In this document: positions 25,918 through 34,184 of the stretch, in pieces | How positions within the stretch are numbered: position 1 is the first letter of the stretch | How the letters are laid out: each line of letters begins with the position of its first letter | NCBI GenBank assembly: GCA_942492905.1 | Contig: OW818657.1 | Span: forward strand, 4,836,001 to 4,900,000 | DNA length: 64,000 nt | Direction: 5' to 3' | Source: CAIZWU01 sp942492905 | Lineage (GTDB): Bacteria > Verrucomicrobiota > Verrucomicrobiia > Verrucomicrobiales > V1-33 | Made by a program: the position numbers and the translations under genes | Notes under the pieces: model-generated | What the model saw: the letters and a program-made list of their open reading frames with translations, nothing else | Database searches by the model: none | Told to the model about the DNA's origin: nothing

Positions 25918-27474
25918 CTATTGGGTTGCTTTGGGTTCGGGGGCGGCATCCTCCCGTTTGCCTACCCTGGTGGGGATTCCGGTGGTGAGCCCGGTGTAAT
26001 CCGTCTGCCGCGGACCGATGATCACGACCCCCTTGTCCGTAATAACATACTCCCGGATATCCTTGCTGTGGTTTCCGCCCCGCATCTTGATGACCACCAT
26101 CACCTTCCGCAACTGGCCATCGATCTCCACGTAACGGAGCCGCAGGATATCGTCGGTAAGAAAGGAGATCGAGTAATGGCTTAAGGGCATCGCATGGAAC
26201 GTATCCTCCACCTCAACCGTGCTGAGAATGGTGACCCCGGCACCCGTGAGCGCGCCAATCATCCGGTAGAGGGACTCCCGGAAATCAGCCCGGAAACCCG
26301 GTGCCAGGGCCATCTCAAAGCCCGCCAGGGAATCGATCACCAATCGTTTGGCGCCGACTCTCTCAATGGCATCGAGGATGGCTTGCATGGTTTCATCCAC
26401 CGACAAGTCCAGCGGCCGCAGGTAAAGCACTTCCAGTTTGCCCGTCTGCTGCCGCTTGCCCAGGTCCAGTCCGAAGCTGTCGGCGCGTTCGGTGTATCCG
26501 GCAGGACGTTCCTCGAAGAGCGCCATGATCGCCGACTCCCCCTGGCGCAGCCCTTCGGCGATAAATTGCGTGGCCAGGGCGGATTTCCCCGTCCCGGAAG
26601 GTCCTGCGACCAGCAGACTGTCGCCTTCGGGGATGCCGCCGCCCATCATCTGATCCAATTCCGGAATGCCCAAAGAAAGCCGCCGGCGCTTTGCGGGAGC
26701 AGCCTTTCTGCCGGTCAGCCCCAACGTGCGGGAGAAGGCCTGCAATCCATCATCGCTGATACGGATGGTATGCAGACCCGGGACGGAGGCCTGGCCGCGC
26801 AACTTCATGATCTGCATTTTTCTCACCACCGAATTCCGCTCCGTTACCTGCCAGAGCCAGAGGAGGCCATCGGCAATGGTAAAGAGGGGGTTGTCGCGGA
26901 TTTCCACCTCGGCGTACTCACCGACCAGAAAAGTGGTGGCTTCCCAACTGGTGAGGAACTGCGCGAGGCGCTGGATGAACGACTGCATCTCCAGTTCGCT
27001 GGCGCTGCTCATGGCCTTCCTCACCACGGTACGGAAGGAGTCCACCACCACAATCCCCGGCTGGAGCGAGGTCACCTGTTGGATGATTTCCTCCAGCACT
27101 GCATTCAGGTCCTGCTCCATCACCACATCCGCCAGATTGACGAAGCGGATCGCCTTGCCCAGTTTGGCTTCCTCAAAGAAGGAATACTGCTGTTGATAGC
27201 GCATCATTTTCAACGCCGGCTCCCCGAGTACCGTGAAATACAGCGCAGGCTTCTCCGGGGTCGCATTGGCGAACACAATCTGATGCGCCAGGGTGGTTTT
27301 GCCGCAGCCGGGAGTGCCGGCGATCACATTGAAGGAAAACTCCGGAATGCCTCCGCCGAGAATATCATCAAGACCGCGGACCCCGGTCGGCATTTTGCGG
27401 ATGGTCACTTTGGCCGGCGGACCCGCGTCCTCCCCGGGCGCTTCGCGTTTGGCCGTGGCATTTTGCTTTTTCAT
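25918..27474 (-). CDS. Two-domain KaiC-like RecA-fold ATPase
   Basis: A protein of 518 residues, the length of clock KaiC. The first domain has Walker A GTPGCGKT at 53-60 and Walker B IVVVDSF near 141; the second has GPSGTGKS at 291-298, the catalytic-type pair E321-E322 in ALFEERP, and Walker B LVIDSLAG near 378. Comparing the second domain by eye with cyanobacterial KaiC, Ser437 falls where Ser431 is, but Phe438 replaces Thr432. In the first domain the usual Glu pair reads VLGEP. It is therefore a KaiC relative, probably not a complete clock oscillator. It overlaps the upstream 144-codon gene by ATGA and precedes a kinase-regulator pair. Confidence 0.92.
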   Translation of the reverse strand: MKKQNATAKREAPGEDAGPPAKVTIRKMPTGVRGLDDILGGGIPEFSFNVIAGTPGCGKTTLAHQIVFANATPEKPALYFTVLGEPALKMMRYQQQYSFFEEAKLGKAIRFVNLADVVMEQDLNAVLEEIIQQVTSLQPGIVVVDSFRTVVRKAMSSASELEMQSFIQRLAQFLTSWEATTFLVGEYAEVEIRDNPLFTIADGLLWLWQVTERNSVVRKMQIMKLRGQASVPGLHTIRISDDGLQAFSRTLGLTGRKAAPAKRRRLSLGIPELDQMMGGGIPEGDSLLVAGPSGTGKSALATQFIAEGLRQGESAIMALFEERPAGYTERADSFGLDLGKRQQTGKLEVLYLRPLDLSVDETMQAILDAIERVGAKRLVIDSLAGFEMALAPGFRADFRESLYRMIGALTGAGVTILSTVEVEDTFHAMPLSHYSISFLTDDILRLRYVEIDGQLRKVMVVIKMRGGNHSKDIREYVITDKGVVIIGPRQTDYTGLTTGIPTRVGKREDAAPEPKATQ

Positions 27475-27905
27475 GTTCTATCTCCTTTTTTGAAATTCAA
27501 TTCCTTGATGGACAGTTTTGGCCAGACCTCGCGCACCAATTGCAGCGTCAGTTTTTCACCGATGAAAGCCACCAGCAGTCCTATCAACCGGGCGACCACG
27601 ATCACCCGGCCCTCGGCTGCTCCCTCGTGGTCAAGGCCGGCCTGGAGTCCGTCAAATCCTTCCAGCCTGCCATCCGCGGCGACGCGGGCCGCCTGCAACG
27701 AAGGGATTTCTGCGGTGGCAAGGACGAGGGATCGTAATAGAAGCGCCCGATAACCGCCATTTCCCATCAAAGTTATCAGATGGGGACGAAGTTTCTCCAG
27801 CACCGGAAAGGCCTCCCGGGGAGCCCCCGGAGTTCCAGTTTCCCGCGCATCGTGAGCAATGAGACGCCCGGCGAAATCCCGCATCGTTGGAGTGGCTTGG
27901 TTCAT
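27471..27905 (-). CDS. Unknown 144-residue protein coupled to the KaiC-like gene
   Basis: I do not recognise this protein. It starts MNQATPTMRDFAGRLIAHDA and contains a helix-rich part (RPHLITLMGNGGYRALLLRSL). It ends with an amphipathic or hydrophobic stretch (VIVVARLIGLLVAFIGEKL) before a basic tail. It has no thioredoxin-like KaiB pattern and no KaiA features. Its stop overlaps the KaiC-like start as ATGA, so the two proteins are made together and probably interact (inference). It is the first gene of the four-gene operon. Confidence 0.75.
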   Translation of the reverse strand: MNQATPTMRDFAGRLIAHDARETGTPGAPREAFPVLEKLRPHLITLMGNGGYRALLLRSLVLATAEIPSLQAARVAADGRLEGFDGLQAGLDHEGAAEGRVIVVARLIGLLVAFIGEKLTLQLVREVWPKLSIKELNFKKGDRT

Positions 27906-28245
27906 TCAGAATAATGCTTACTGAGGCAATCCTCAGCGCGGCTTGGGCGGGGGGCCGCTTGATTGATCCAAACGAGAAAGCTGTCGGAGAAGACCAAGTG
28001 AGCATATCGGAGGGGCAGAAAGGTCACAACACCAAGTTTCCCCGCCATGGCCCGGCGGCGGTGCTTCACCCTTTGCAGGCGGGATTGCCATGGCCAGCCT
28101 GAAACCGCTGCGGCCATGCCTCCCGGGCCCGGGTGACCCTCATCCATGGCTGTGCTATGGGTCGAAGGGCTCTGCTCCCCGCTGGCAATGGTCTGGCTCA
28201 TGGTGGTTTAAAGGGCGCGTTGGATGCTCCTGACCCTATTCCAGT

Positions 28246-28267
28246 CTCCCCCCGGCGCAGGGGGGAG
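28246..28267 (+). repeat. C/G-tract hairpin
   Basis: CTCCCCCC (28246-28253) and GGGGGGAG (28260-28267) form a perfect 8-base-pair stem with a 6-base loop. It directly abuts the larger inverted repeat at 28269-28346, making a two-hairpin element. There is no T-run, and it is far from any upstream stop codon on either strand, so a terminator role is unlikely. Confidence 0.5.
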
Positions 28268-28268
28268 T

Positions 28269-28346
28269 CCATGGGGTAAAACCCCACCAGCCAGCTCCTC
28301 CTGCCGGAAACTGCTGCGGCGCCATAAGTAGGTTTTCACCCCATGG
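28269..28346 (-). repeat. Imperfect inverted repeat containing repeat B
   Basis: The arms CCATGGGGTAAAACC (28269-28283) and GGTTTTCACCCCATGG (28331-28346) pair over about 15 bases with one bulged base, enclosing a loop of about 47 bases. The right arm and its flank (28325-28346), read on the minus strand, match repeat B at 22919-22940 in 19 of 22 positions. Confidence 0.55.
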
Positions 28347-28471
28347 AATGAAAGCCCAGCCACGTCAAAATGCCTGTGATCCGGAGCCAGCCGCATCCCC
28401 TGCGGGGTCCTGCGGATCAAAACCCTGCTTCAAAACGTCAGACCAGTCCTCACATCAGATAGCTTACCTTC

Positions 28472-29065
28472 ATGTCCAAACAATCTGTCTTCTGCATCGC
28501 GCACTGCCGCAACCTCGCGGAGTTGATCGTGGATCAATTGAAATTCCATGCCATCTCCAACCGGGATGTCTCAATATTGTATGCCGACGTTGAAAAGAAC
28601 GGGCGGAAAAGTCACCACTTTGGGGATGATTTGAACCGCCAGGATACCGGCGGTGTCCGCGCCGGTGCAGGAGCCGTGATTGGCGGCACCCTTGGTTGGA
28701 TCATGGGAATCGGGACTTTGGCAGTGCCCGGAGCCGGGGCGTTCATTGCCGCCGGGCCTATCGTTACCTCCCTTAGTGCCGCCGCCGCGGGAGCCACTGA
28801 AGGCCGGATTGCCGGCGGATTGACCGGACTGGGAGTTCCTGAAAACAAGGCAAAGCATTTTGAAGACCGGATCCGGTTGGGCAATCTTCTGATCTCGGTC
28901 CATACCGAAAGTCCTGCGGAGGCCATGCAGGCCAAATTCATTTTCACCCGGGCGCGGGCTCAGGACATCTGCTTCGTCGAACCCGGCTTCCCCATGGGCG
29001 TCCGCGGAATGGCCAACCGGGTCCCGGTGCCATCTTCCCCGGCCCTCCTTGCCTACGCCTCCTGA
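28472..29065 (+). CDS. General stress protein of the 17M/YflT type with glycine-zipper segment
   Basis: A protein of 197 residues. The N-terminal half (SVFCIAHCRNLAELIVDQLK, then VSILYADVEKN) is a ferredoxin-like alpha/beta fold of the YflT/GSP17M type. The middle (about 60-125) is a long Gly/Ala-rich hydrophobic stretch with GxxxG spacing, typical of a glycine zipper in membrane-associated stress proteins. The C-terminal half (GNLLISVHTESPAEAMQAKFIF) repeats the alpha/beta pattern. Relatives are induced by stress, but their mechanism is unknown. It is divergent from the KaiC-like/kinase operon and shares its upstream region, so common control is plausible. Confidence 0.75.
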   Translation: MSKQSVFCIAHCRNLAELIVDQLKFHAISNRDVSILYADVEKNGRKSHHFGDDLNRQDTGGVRAGAGAVIGGTLGWIMGIGTLAVPGAGAFIAAGPIVTSLSAAAAGATEGRIAGGLTGLGVPENKAKHFEDRIRLGNLLISVHTESPAEAMQAKFIFTRARAQDICFVEPGFPMGVRGMANRVPVPSSPALLAYAS

Positions 29066-29181
29066 ACCCCTGGTCCTCCCCTCCATCGCCCGATGGTCTG
29101 CCCGCGAAGCGCGTGCAGCCGCCTGCGGCAGTGCCGGCATGGAAAGGATCTTTTTGGCACGGCGCGGCTCCGGCCAGGATG

Positions 29182-31878
29182 TCAGACTAGGGGCGCCAGC
29201 AGGTCGTCCAAGTCCTCCGGACTGAACTTCGGCGCACCGCCATCCCCTGACAACAGACCTGCCACCAGGGCGGCTTTACGCTGCTGCAAGGCGAGGATCT
29301 TCTCCTCAATGGTGCCCTCGCAGATCAGCTTGTGCACAAATACCGTGTGCTGCTGGCCGAAGCGGTGGGCCCGGTCGGTGGCCTGCGCTTCCACGGCGGG
29401 ATTCCACCACGGATCATAGTGGATCACGGTGTCCGCCGCGGTCAGGTTGAGCCCGGTGCCGCCGGCTTTGAGGCTGATCAGAAAAATCGGAACTTCCCCG
29501 GATTGGAAACGCGCCACCAGCGCCGGACGGTCCTTGCTCTCGCCGGTCAGCATCAGGTGGGGCAGATCCAGTTTTTCGAGCCGTTTGGAAATAATCGTCA
29601 GCATGCCCACAAACTGGCTGAAGACCAGGATGCGCCGGCCTTCCTCTATCAGTTGAGGGACGAGCTCGAGAAAGAATTCGAGCTTGGCACTGGCGGTGAC
29701 CCGGCGGGCCGTTTCCAGCTTGAGCAGACCGGGATGACAGCACACTTGGCGCAGTTTGAGCAGGGCGTCGAGAATCGCGATGTGACTGCGCTCCACCCCC
29801 CGCTTGTCGATCTCCTCGTGCACGCGGGCATCCATCGCCGCCCTCACACTTTCATAAAGGTCCGCCTGTTCCGGCGGCAGGGCGATGCGGTGGATGAGGT
29901 CGATGCGGGGCGGCAAATCGGCGAGTACGGCCTGCTTGGTGCGGCGCAGGAACACAGGGGCAATCCGCCTCGCCAGTTGCTCCCGGCGGCGGCCATCCTG
30001 CTGCTTTTCAATCGGGGTGCGGAACAGACGGGTGAACTCATCCCAGCCGCCCAGGTAACCCGGCATCAGAAAATGCAGAATCGACCACAATTCGCCGAGA
30101 TGGTTTTCCATCGGGGTACCGGTCAGGCAAAGCCTCAGGCGGGAGAACAGACGGCCCGCGCAGGAAGCTGCCTGGGTGCGGGGATTCTTGATGAACTGCG
30201 CTTCGTCCAGCACCACGAGGTGGAATTCCATGAGTGCCAGGGTTTCAATATCGCGCACCAACAAAGGATAGGATGTGATGATGAGATCCGGGGATTCGCA
30301 ACGCTCCAGGGAGGCCGCCCGGGCGCTGCCGTAATGAACGTGGACGCTGAGGGTGGGGGTGAATTTGAGCGCTTCGTCCTTCCAGTTGTGCAGCACACTG
30401 GTGGGGCAGACGATCAGACTGGGCCGGCCGTCAGCGGCTCCGGATTCCACTTCCGCCAGAAGATGCGCCAGGGTCTGCAAGGTTTTTCCCAGGCCCATGT
30501 CATCCGCGAGGATGCCACCGATACCGTGACGGGCCAGTGAGCGCAGCCAGCGGAACCCCTCCACCTGATAAGGTCTTAAATCCGCTTCCAGGCGGGCGGG
30601 CAGCTGTTCCGGCAGCGCCCCTTCACTGGCCCCGGTCCGCAGATGGGCGACAAGAGAGCGCAGGCCGTCCGCGGTGCGGCGCACCAGCAACTCATCCCCT
30701 TCCCCACTCAGGAAAGCCGCGGCGTGGAGGCGGTGGAGGCTGAGTTTGCCATCCGTCAGCTTTGGTTTGGCCGCAAAGAGTTCTGTCAGGGAAACCAGGA
30801 TGCGGTGCAGCCGGGAAGCCGGCACCGGGACCACCCGGCGTCCATCCTCCAGAGGGATCAGCACCGGGGCTTCCCCCTGTTCCAGCAGCCGGTCGGGGTT
30901 CAACTCCGCCGGTTGCCGCTGCAGATAACGCACCAGCAGTGGCAGCAGCGGAATCCGGCGCCCGCCACTCTCGATTCCGATGTCAGCGGCAAACCAATCG
31001 GTGCGCCCGGTCTCCGCAATATCCTCGTAAAAGTAGTCAGGATGCAGGATTTCCAGATCAAAGCTGGGATCGGACTGCACCCGCCACCCTTCTCCGGTCA
31101 GTGCCGGAAGCTCCCGCAGCAGCAGGCCGTGCCAGGGGGCATCCGCGATGGGATGGAACAACAGGGCATCGCGCAGCGGCGCTTTCAGCGCATGGCTGAG
31201 CGCCGCCCCGCAGCGGGTCAGTCCCAGCCCTTCCAGCCGCGTCAGGCAGGCCCGCTCGGCCACCGGATCGCGCTGCCAGGATCCCTGAGCGACCGCGCCA
31301 CTGCCGAAGGGAAAGACGTGACCGGGGGCTTCGGGATAGGTGAATTCCAGACTGAGCAGGCGGATTTCCTCCCCATAGGGCACCCCGGCATACCACCCCA
31401 TGTAGCCGGTGAAGGGATACTCGCGGAAGAGCCGCACCACCGGCGAGGGCGTGCCCACCCGAAGCCCGGATTCCGCCGGCTCTGGCACCGCCGCCTCCGC
31501 CGCCGCCGGCCCCCACAGAGGGCGCACTTCATAGCGGTTGGCATCCGGATCGGGCTGCGGGAGATCCTCCCGGGGACGATAGGCCGATTGGACCCCGGCC
31601 AGCAGGGAGGCATAAACGTGACGGCAATTCCGCCCCACCGCGCAGGTGCAGCGGGTGTCGAAAAACTCGAGCGTGTAACCCGTCAGCGAAATTCTCACGT
31701 CCAGATCCTCCTGCCCCCGGGCCACGACCCGGGCCGTCACCTGAATGCCCCCATCCAGCACCGCGAGGCGCACGGTGTGCACCAGCCTCATCCCGTAGGC
31801 GGCCAGCGCGGATTGTTTCAATTCCTGCGGCAAATCCTCCAACCATTTCCCGTCGCGCAGACTGCGCCAGATGTTCAT
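29182..31878 (-). CDS. SWIM zinc-finger SNF2-family helicase
   Basis: A protein of 898 residues from the ATG at 31878; a GTG at 31950 and ATGs at 31896/31899 are in frame. A SWIM-type finger reads C77-T-C79 ... C85-R-H87. The SNF2 ATPase follows, with LADDMGLGKT (Walker A, near 470), LVVLDEAQF (a DEAQ-type box) and LCLTGTPMEN. The C-terminal helicase lobe has SLKAGGTGLNL and ATDRAHRFGQ. Proteins of this layout (HepA/RapA-like) translocate on DNA and probably remodel protein-DNA complexes. The weak AAAGGG before the chosen ATG is one of the few purine-rich leaders here. It is divergent from the hybrid kinase gene. Confidence 0.93.
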   Translation of the reverse strand: MNIWRSLRDGKWLEDLPQELKQSALAAYGMRLVHTVRLAVLDGGIQVTARVVARGQEDLDVRISLTGYTLEFFDTRCTCAVGRNCRHVYASLLAGVQSAYRPREDLPQPDPDANRYEVRPLWGPAAAEAAVPEPAESGLRVGTPSPVVRLFREYPFTGYMGWYAGVPYGEEIRLLSLEFTYPEAPGHVFPFGSGAVAQGSWQRDPVAERACLTRLEGLGLTRCGAALSHALKAPLRDALLFHPIADAPWHGLLLRELPALTGEGWRVQSDPSFDLEILHPDYFYEDIAETGRTDWFAADIGIESGGRRIPLLPLLVRYLQRQPAELNPDRLLEQGEAPVLIPLEDGRRVVPVPASRLHRILVSLTELFAAKPKLTDGKLSLHRLHAAAFLSGEGDELLVRRTADGLRSLVAHLRTGASEGALPEQLPARLEADLRPYQVEGFRWLRSLARHGIGGILADDMGLGKTLQTLAHLLAEVESGAADGRPSLIVCPTSVLHNWKDEALKFTPTLSVHVHYGSARAASLERCESPDLIITSYPLLVRDIETLALMEFHLVVLDEAQFIKNPRTQAASCAGRLFSRLRLCLTGTPMENHLGELWSILHFLMPGYLGGWDEFTRLFRTPIEKQQDGRRREQLARRIAPVFLRRTKQAVLADLPPRIDLIHRIALPPEQADLYESVRAAMDARVHEEIDKRGVERSHIAILDALLKLRQVCCHPGLLKLETARRVTASAKLEFFLELVPQLIEEGRRILVFSQFVGMLTIISKRLEKLDLPHLMLTGESKDRPALVARFQSGEVPIFLISLKAGGTGLNLTAADTVIHYDPWWNPAVEAQATDRAHRFGQQHTVFVHKLICEGTIEEKILALQQRKAALVAGLLSGDGGAPKFSPEDLDDLLAPLV

Positions 31879-32137
31879 CCCTTTCACACCGGGCATCATG
31901 CCGGTGATGCCTTGCCCCACAAGGCGGGAAGCGCAGAATTCCCCTTCCACCCCGCGATTTGCCCAGCCCCCGGGCGGGAGCCGGACCGGCCGAGGCGACC
32001 CCTCTTCCGGCGAAAAGAGGCGCCCCGCGGGATTATTATTGGGCTCCCACGGGGGCGCACCGGAATTTTTCAGTCGCCTCCGGCCCGGCCGGTGATAAGC
32101 TTGATCATCAAACCTTTATAAATTCCCCACTGTGCCG

Positions 32138-34183
32138 ATGCCTAATCCGGATGAAACCCTCTCCTTGCCCGATACGGCCGGGGTTTCGGTCCTTCCCCTG
32201 ATGCCGGCAGCCCTGCAAATCAAAGTGTTGCGGGCCGTGGTGGTCAGCGGGGATCCCTTGCTGGCGGAACAACTCGCCGCCGGACTCGACGCCCGTGGGC
32301 ATCTGGCTTCGGTCTGTGATCCTGCCCAGGCGGGGATGCTGCTGAACGCGGTCCCCCTGCCCGATGTGGTGTTGTGGCACCTGAATCACCACAGCGCCGC
32401 CGCCGCCGTCTCGTTGCTCGAACAACTGCAGCCACCCTCCGCCGCCGACTGCACTGTGATCGCCCTGACCGATCAGCCCGAACCCATGGCCCGAATCGAG
32501 GCCTGGCTGCAGCGGGGCATCACGGATTTCCTGCCTCTCTCCCTCGTGACCGGCACCGGGGACGCCCTGGTTTCCCGGCTGGCCGTGCTGGAGCATACTC
32601 TGCAGAAACGGAGGGAACGGGCCTGGCTGGATTCCCAGGCCGTCAGTGCCGTGCAACGCTACGAGGAGGTTTTTCAAAAAGCGCCGGAAGCCGCCCTCGT
32701 GGTGAGTGCCCGGGACGGCCTCATCCTCGAAGCCAATGCCGCCGCCGGCCAAATCCTCGGCATCCCCCGGAGCGACCTGCTCCAGCGCTATCTTTCCCTC
32801 GTTCTGCCGGATCTTTTTGACCGCGAGGACTACGATCCCCAGGTCCTGGCCCTCAGCGATACCCTGCGCCTGACAGAAGTCAGGCACCAGCGTTCCGACC
32901 ACCTGCGCCGCTGGCTGGATGTGCTGGTCACGCGGGTGCCCTGGCCGCCAGGCCAGGCGCTGCTCATCAAATTCCATGACATCACCATTCTGAAGGAGCG
33001 CGAGGCCCGGCGGCTCCACGAGGCGCGCATGGATGCGGCCTCCCGCGTGATGGCCGGCACCGCCCGGGAATTAAGCGATGCCCTGACTTCGGTCCGGGGC
33101 AATCTCGAGCTCCTGATGCGCCAGCCTGTCTCGCAGGCAGAAGTGCGCGACTTGTCCGGCGGCGCCCGCGATGCCTGCGACCGTGCGGTCGATCTCTCGA
33201 AACGTCTCGCCACCCTCGCCCGCACTCCCGGAGGCGGGGAACTGCGCAAACGCACCATTGATCTCAAAGTTTTTCTCGAAAAAGCGGTGCCCTTCGCCCT
33301 GCTGACCGGCAAGGCCCGGCCAGTGCTGCATCTCAGCGATGACCTCTGGCCGGTGGAAGCCGACGAGGCCGCTCTCACCGATTTGTTGCGGCGCCTGATC
33401 GAAAACGCCGACGAAGCGATGCCGCAGGGCGGCACCCTGTTCATCGATGCCGCCAATGTCAGGGAAGGCCGGCGCGACGACTGTGAACAGGCTTCGGTGC
33501 GGGTGCGGGTGCGCGACCAGGGCCCCGGAATCGACCCCCAGCTTCTGCCCCGGTTGTTTGACCCATGGTTTACCACGCGCAGTGGCCGTGATGGCATGGG
33601 GCTGGCCATGGCCGCCGCCCTGACCAAAGCCCATGGGGGACATTTGCAGGTTGAATCCACGCCCGGCCAGGGCACCACCTTTACGCTATGGCTGCCGGTC
33701 AATATCCGCCTGCTGCTGCACTCGTCGGCCCCGGTGCCCGCTCCGGCCGACGGCACGGGACCCGGAATGCTGCCGCCCCTCGTGACCAAGTCCGCGGAAG
33801 CGAAATCGCGCATCCTTTTTATGGACGACGATGCTGGAATCCGGGCGGTTGTCCAGCGCAGCCTGACATCTTCCGGTTACGATGTCTACTGCACGCGTGA
33901 TGGCCGGGAAGCGATCGAAGCCTACCGCAAGGCCCGTGAGTTCGGGGCGCCGTTCGATCTGGTGCTGGTGGATCTTGATGTGCGCGGCGGCATGGGAGGC
34001 AAGGAATGCATCGCCCGGCTGAAAGCCGAATTTCCCAGCCTCAAGGCGCTGCTCACCACCGGTTACATTGACGATGAACTGATGGAAACCTACCGCGACC
34101 ATGGTTTCCTCGGGGTTATCCCCAAACCGTTTCAACTGGACCGTCTGGTGTCATCCCTGAATCGCCTGCTGGGCGCGCACTGA
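32138..34183 (+). CDS. Degenerate hybrid histidine kinase lacking the phospho-acceptor histidine
   Basis: A protein of 681 residues. Its order is: an N-terminal receiver-like domain (about 28-140) with His81 at the phospho-aspartate position; a PAS domain (about 173-290); a DHp-like helix pair where the usual AHD reads A309-R310-E311 (GTARELSDALTS); an ATPase domain with N423 in LIENADEAM, DQGPGI and DGMGLAMA; and a C-terminal receiver with D563-D565, D612 and K663 intact. Related NtrB-like hybrids have His where Arg310 stands, so autophosphorylation in the usual way should be impossible. It may act as an ATP-binding scaffold with the C-terminal receiver phosphorylated by another kinase (inference). 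A GTG two codons upstream is an alternative start. Confidence 0.88.
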   Translation: MPNPDETLSLPDTAGVSVLPLMPAALQIKVLRAVVVSGDPLLAEQLAAGLDARGHLASVCDPAQAGMLLNAVPLPDVVLWHLNHHSAAAAVSLLEQLQPPSAADCTVIALTDQPEPMARIEAWLQRGITDFLPLSLVTGTGDALVSRLAVLEHTLQKRRERAWLDSQAVSAVQRYEEVFQKAPEAALVVSARDGLILEANAAAGQILGIPRSDLLQRYLSLVLPDLFDREDYDPQVLALSDTLRLTEVRHQRSDHLRRWLDVLVTRVPWPPGQALLIKFHDITILKEREARRLHEARMDAASRVMAGTARELSDALTSVRGNLELLMRQPVSQAEVRDLSGGARDACDRAVDLSKRLATLARTPGGGELRKRTIDLKVFLEKAVPFALLTGKARPVLHLSDDLWPVEADEAALTDLLRRLIENADEAMPQGGTLFIDAANVREGRRDDCEQASVRVRVRDQGPGIDPQLLPRLFDPWFTTRSGRDGMGLAMAAALTKAHGGHLQVESTPGQGTTFTLWLPVNIRLLLHSSAPVPAPADGTGPGMLPPLVTKSAEAKSRILFMDDDAGIRAVVQRSLTSSGYDVYCTRDGREAIEAYRKAREFGAPFDLVLVDLDVRGGMGGKECIARLKAEFPSLKALLTTGYIDDELMETYRDHGFLGVIPKPFQLDRLVSSLNRLLGAH

Positions 34184-34184
34184 G

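Larger units (their letters stand above)
27906..28471. other. Structured intergenic region upstream of the KaiC-like operon and the stress gene
   Basis: This 566-base region between divergent genes has no convincing coding frame. It contains a perfect G/C hairpin (28246-28267), then a long imperfect inverted repeat (28269-28346) whose right arm is repeat B. Promoters for both divergent units should lie here, but none is obvious. Confidence 0.6.

Noticed and set aside
27471..27905. KaiB identity for the protein before the KaiC-like gene
   Set aside because: It is longer than KaiB and lacks the thioredoxin-like beta-alpha pattern and the family's conserved segments.
27902..28201. A 99-codon minus-strand frame upstream of the 144-codon gene
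   Set aside because: It overlaps the start region of that gene, has a Pro/Arg/Ser-rich shadow-like composition and no plausible leader.
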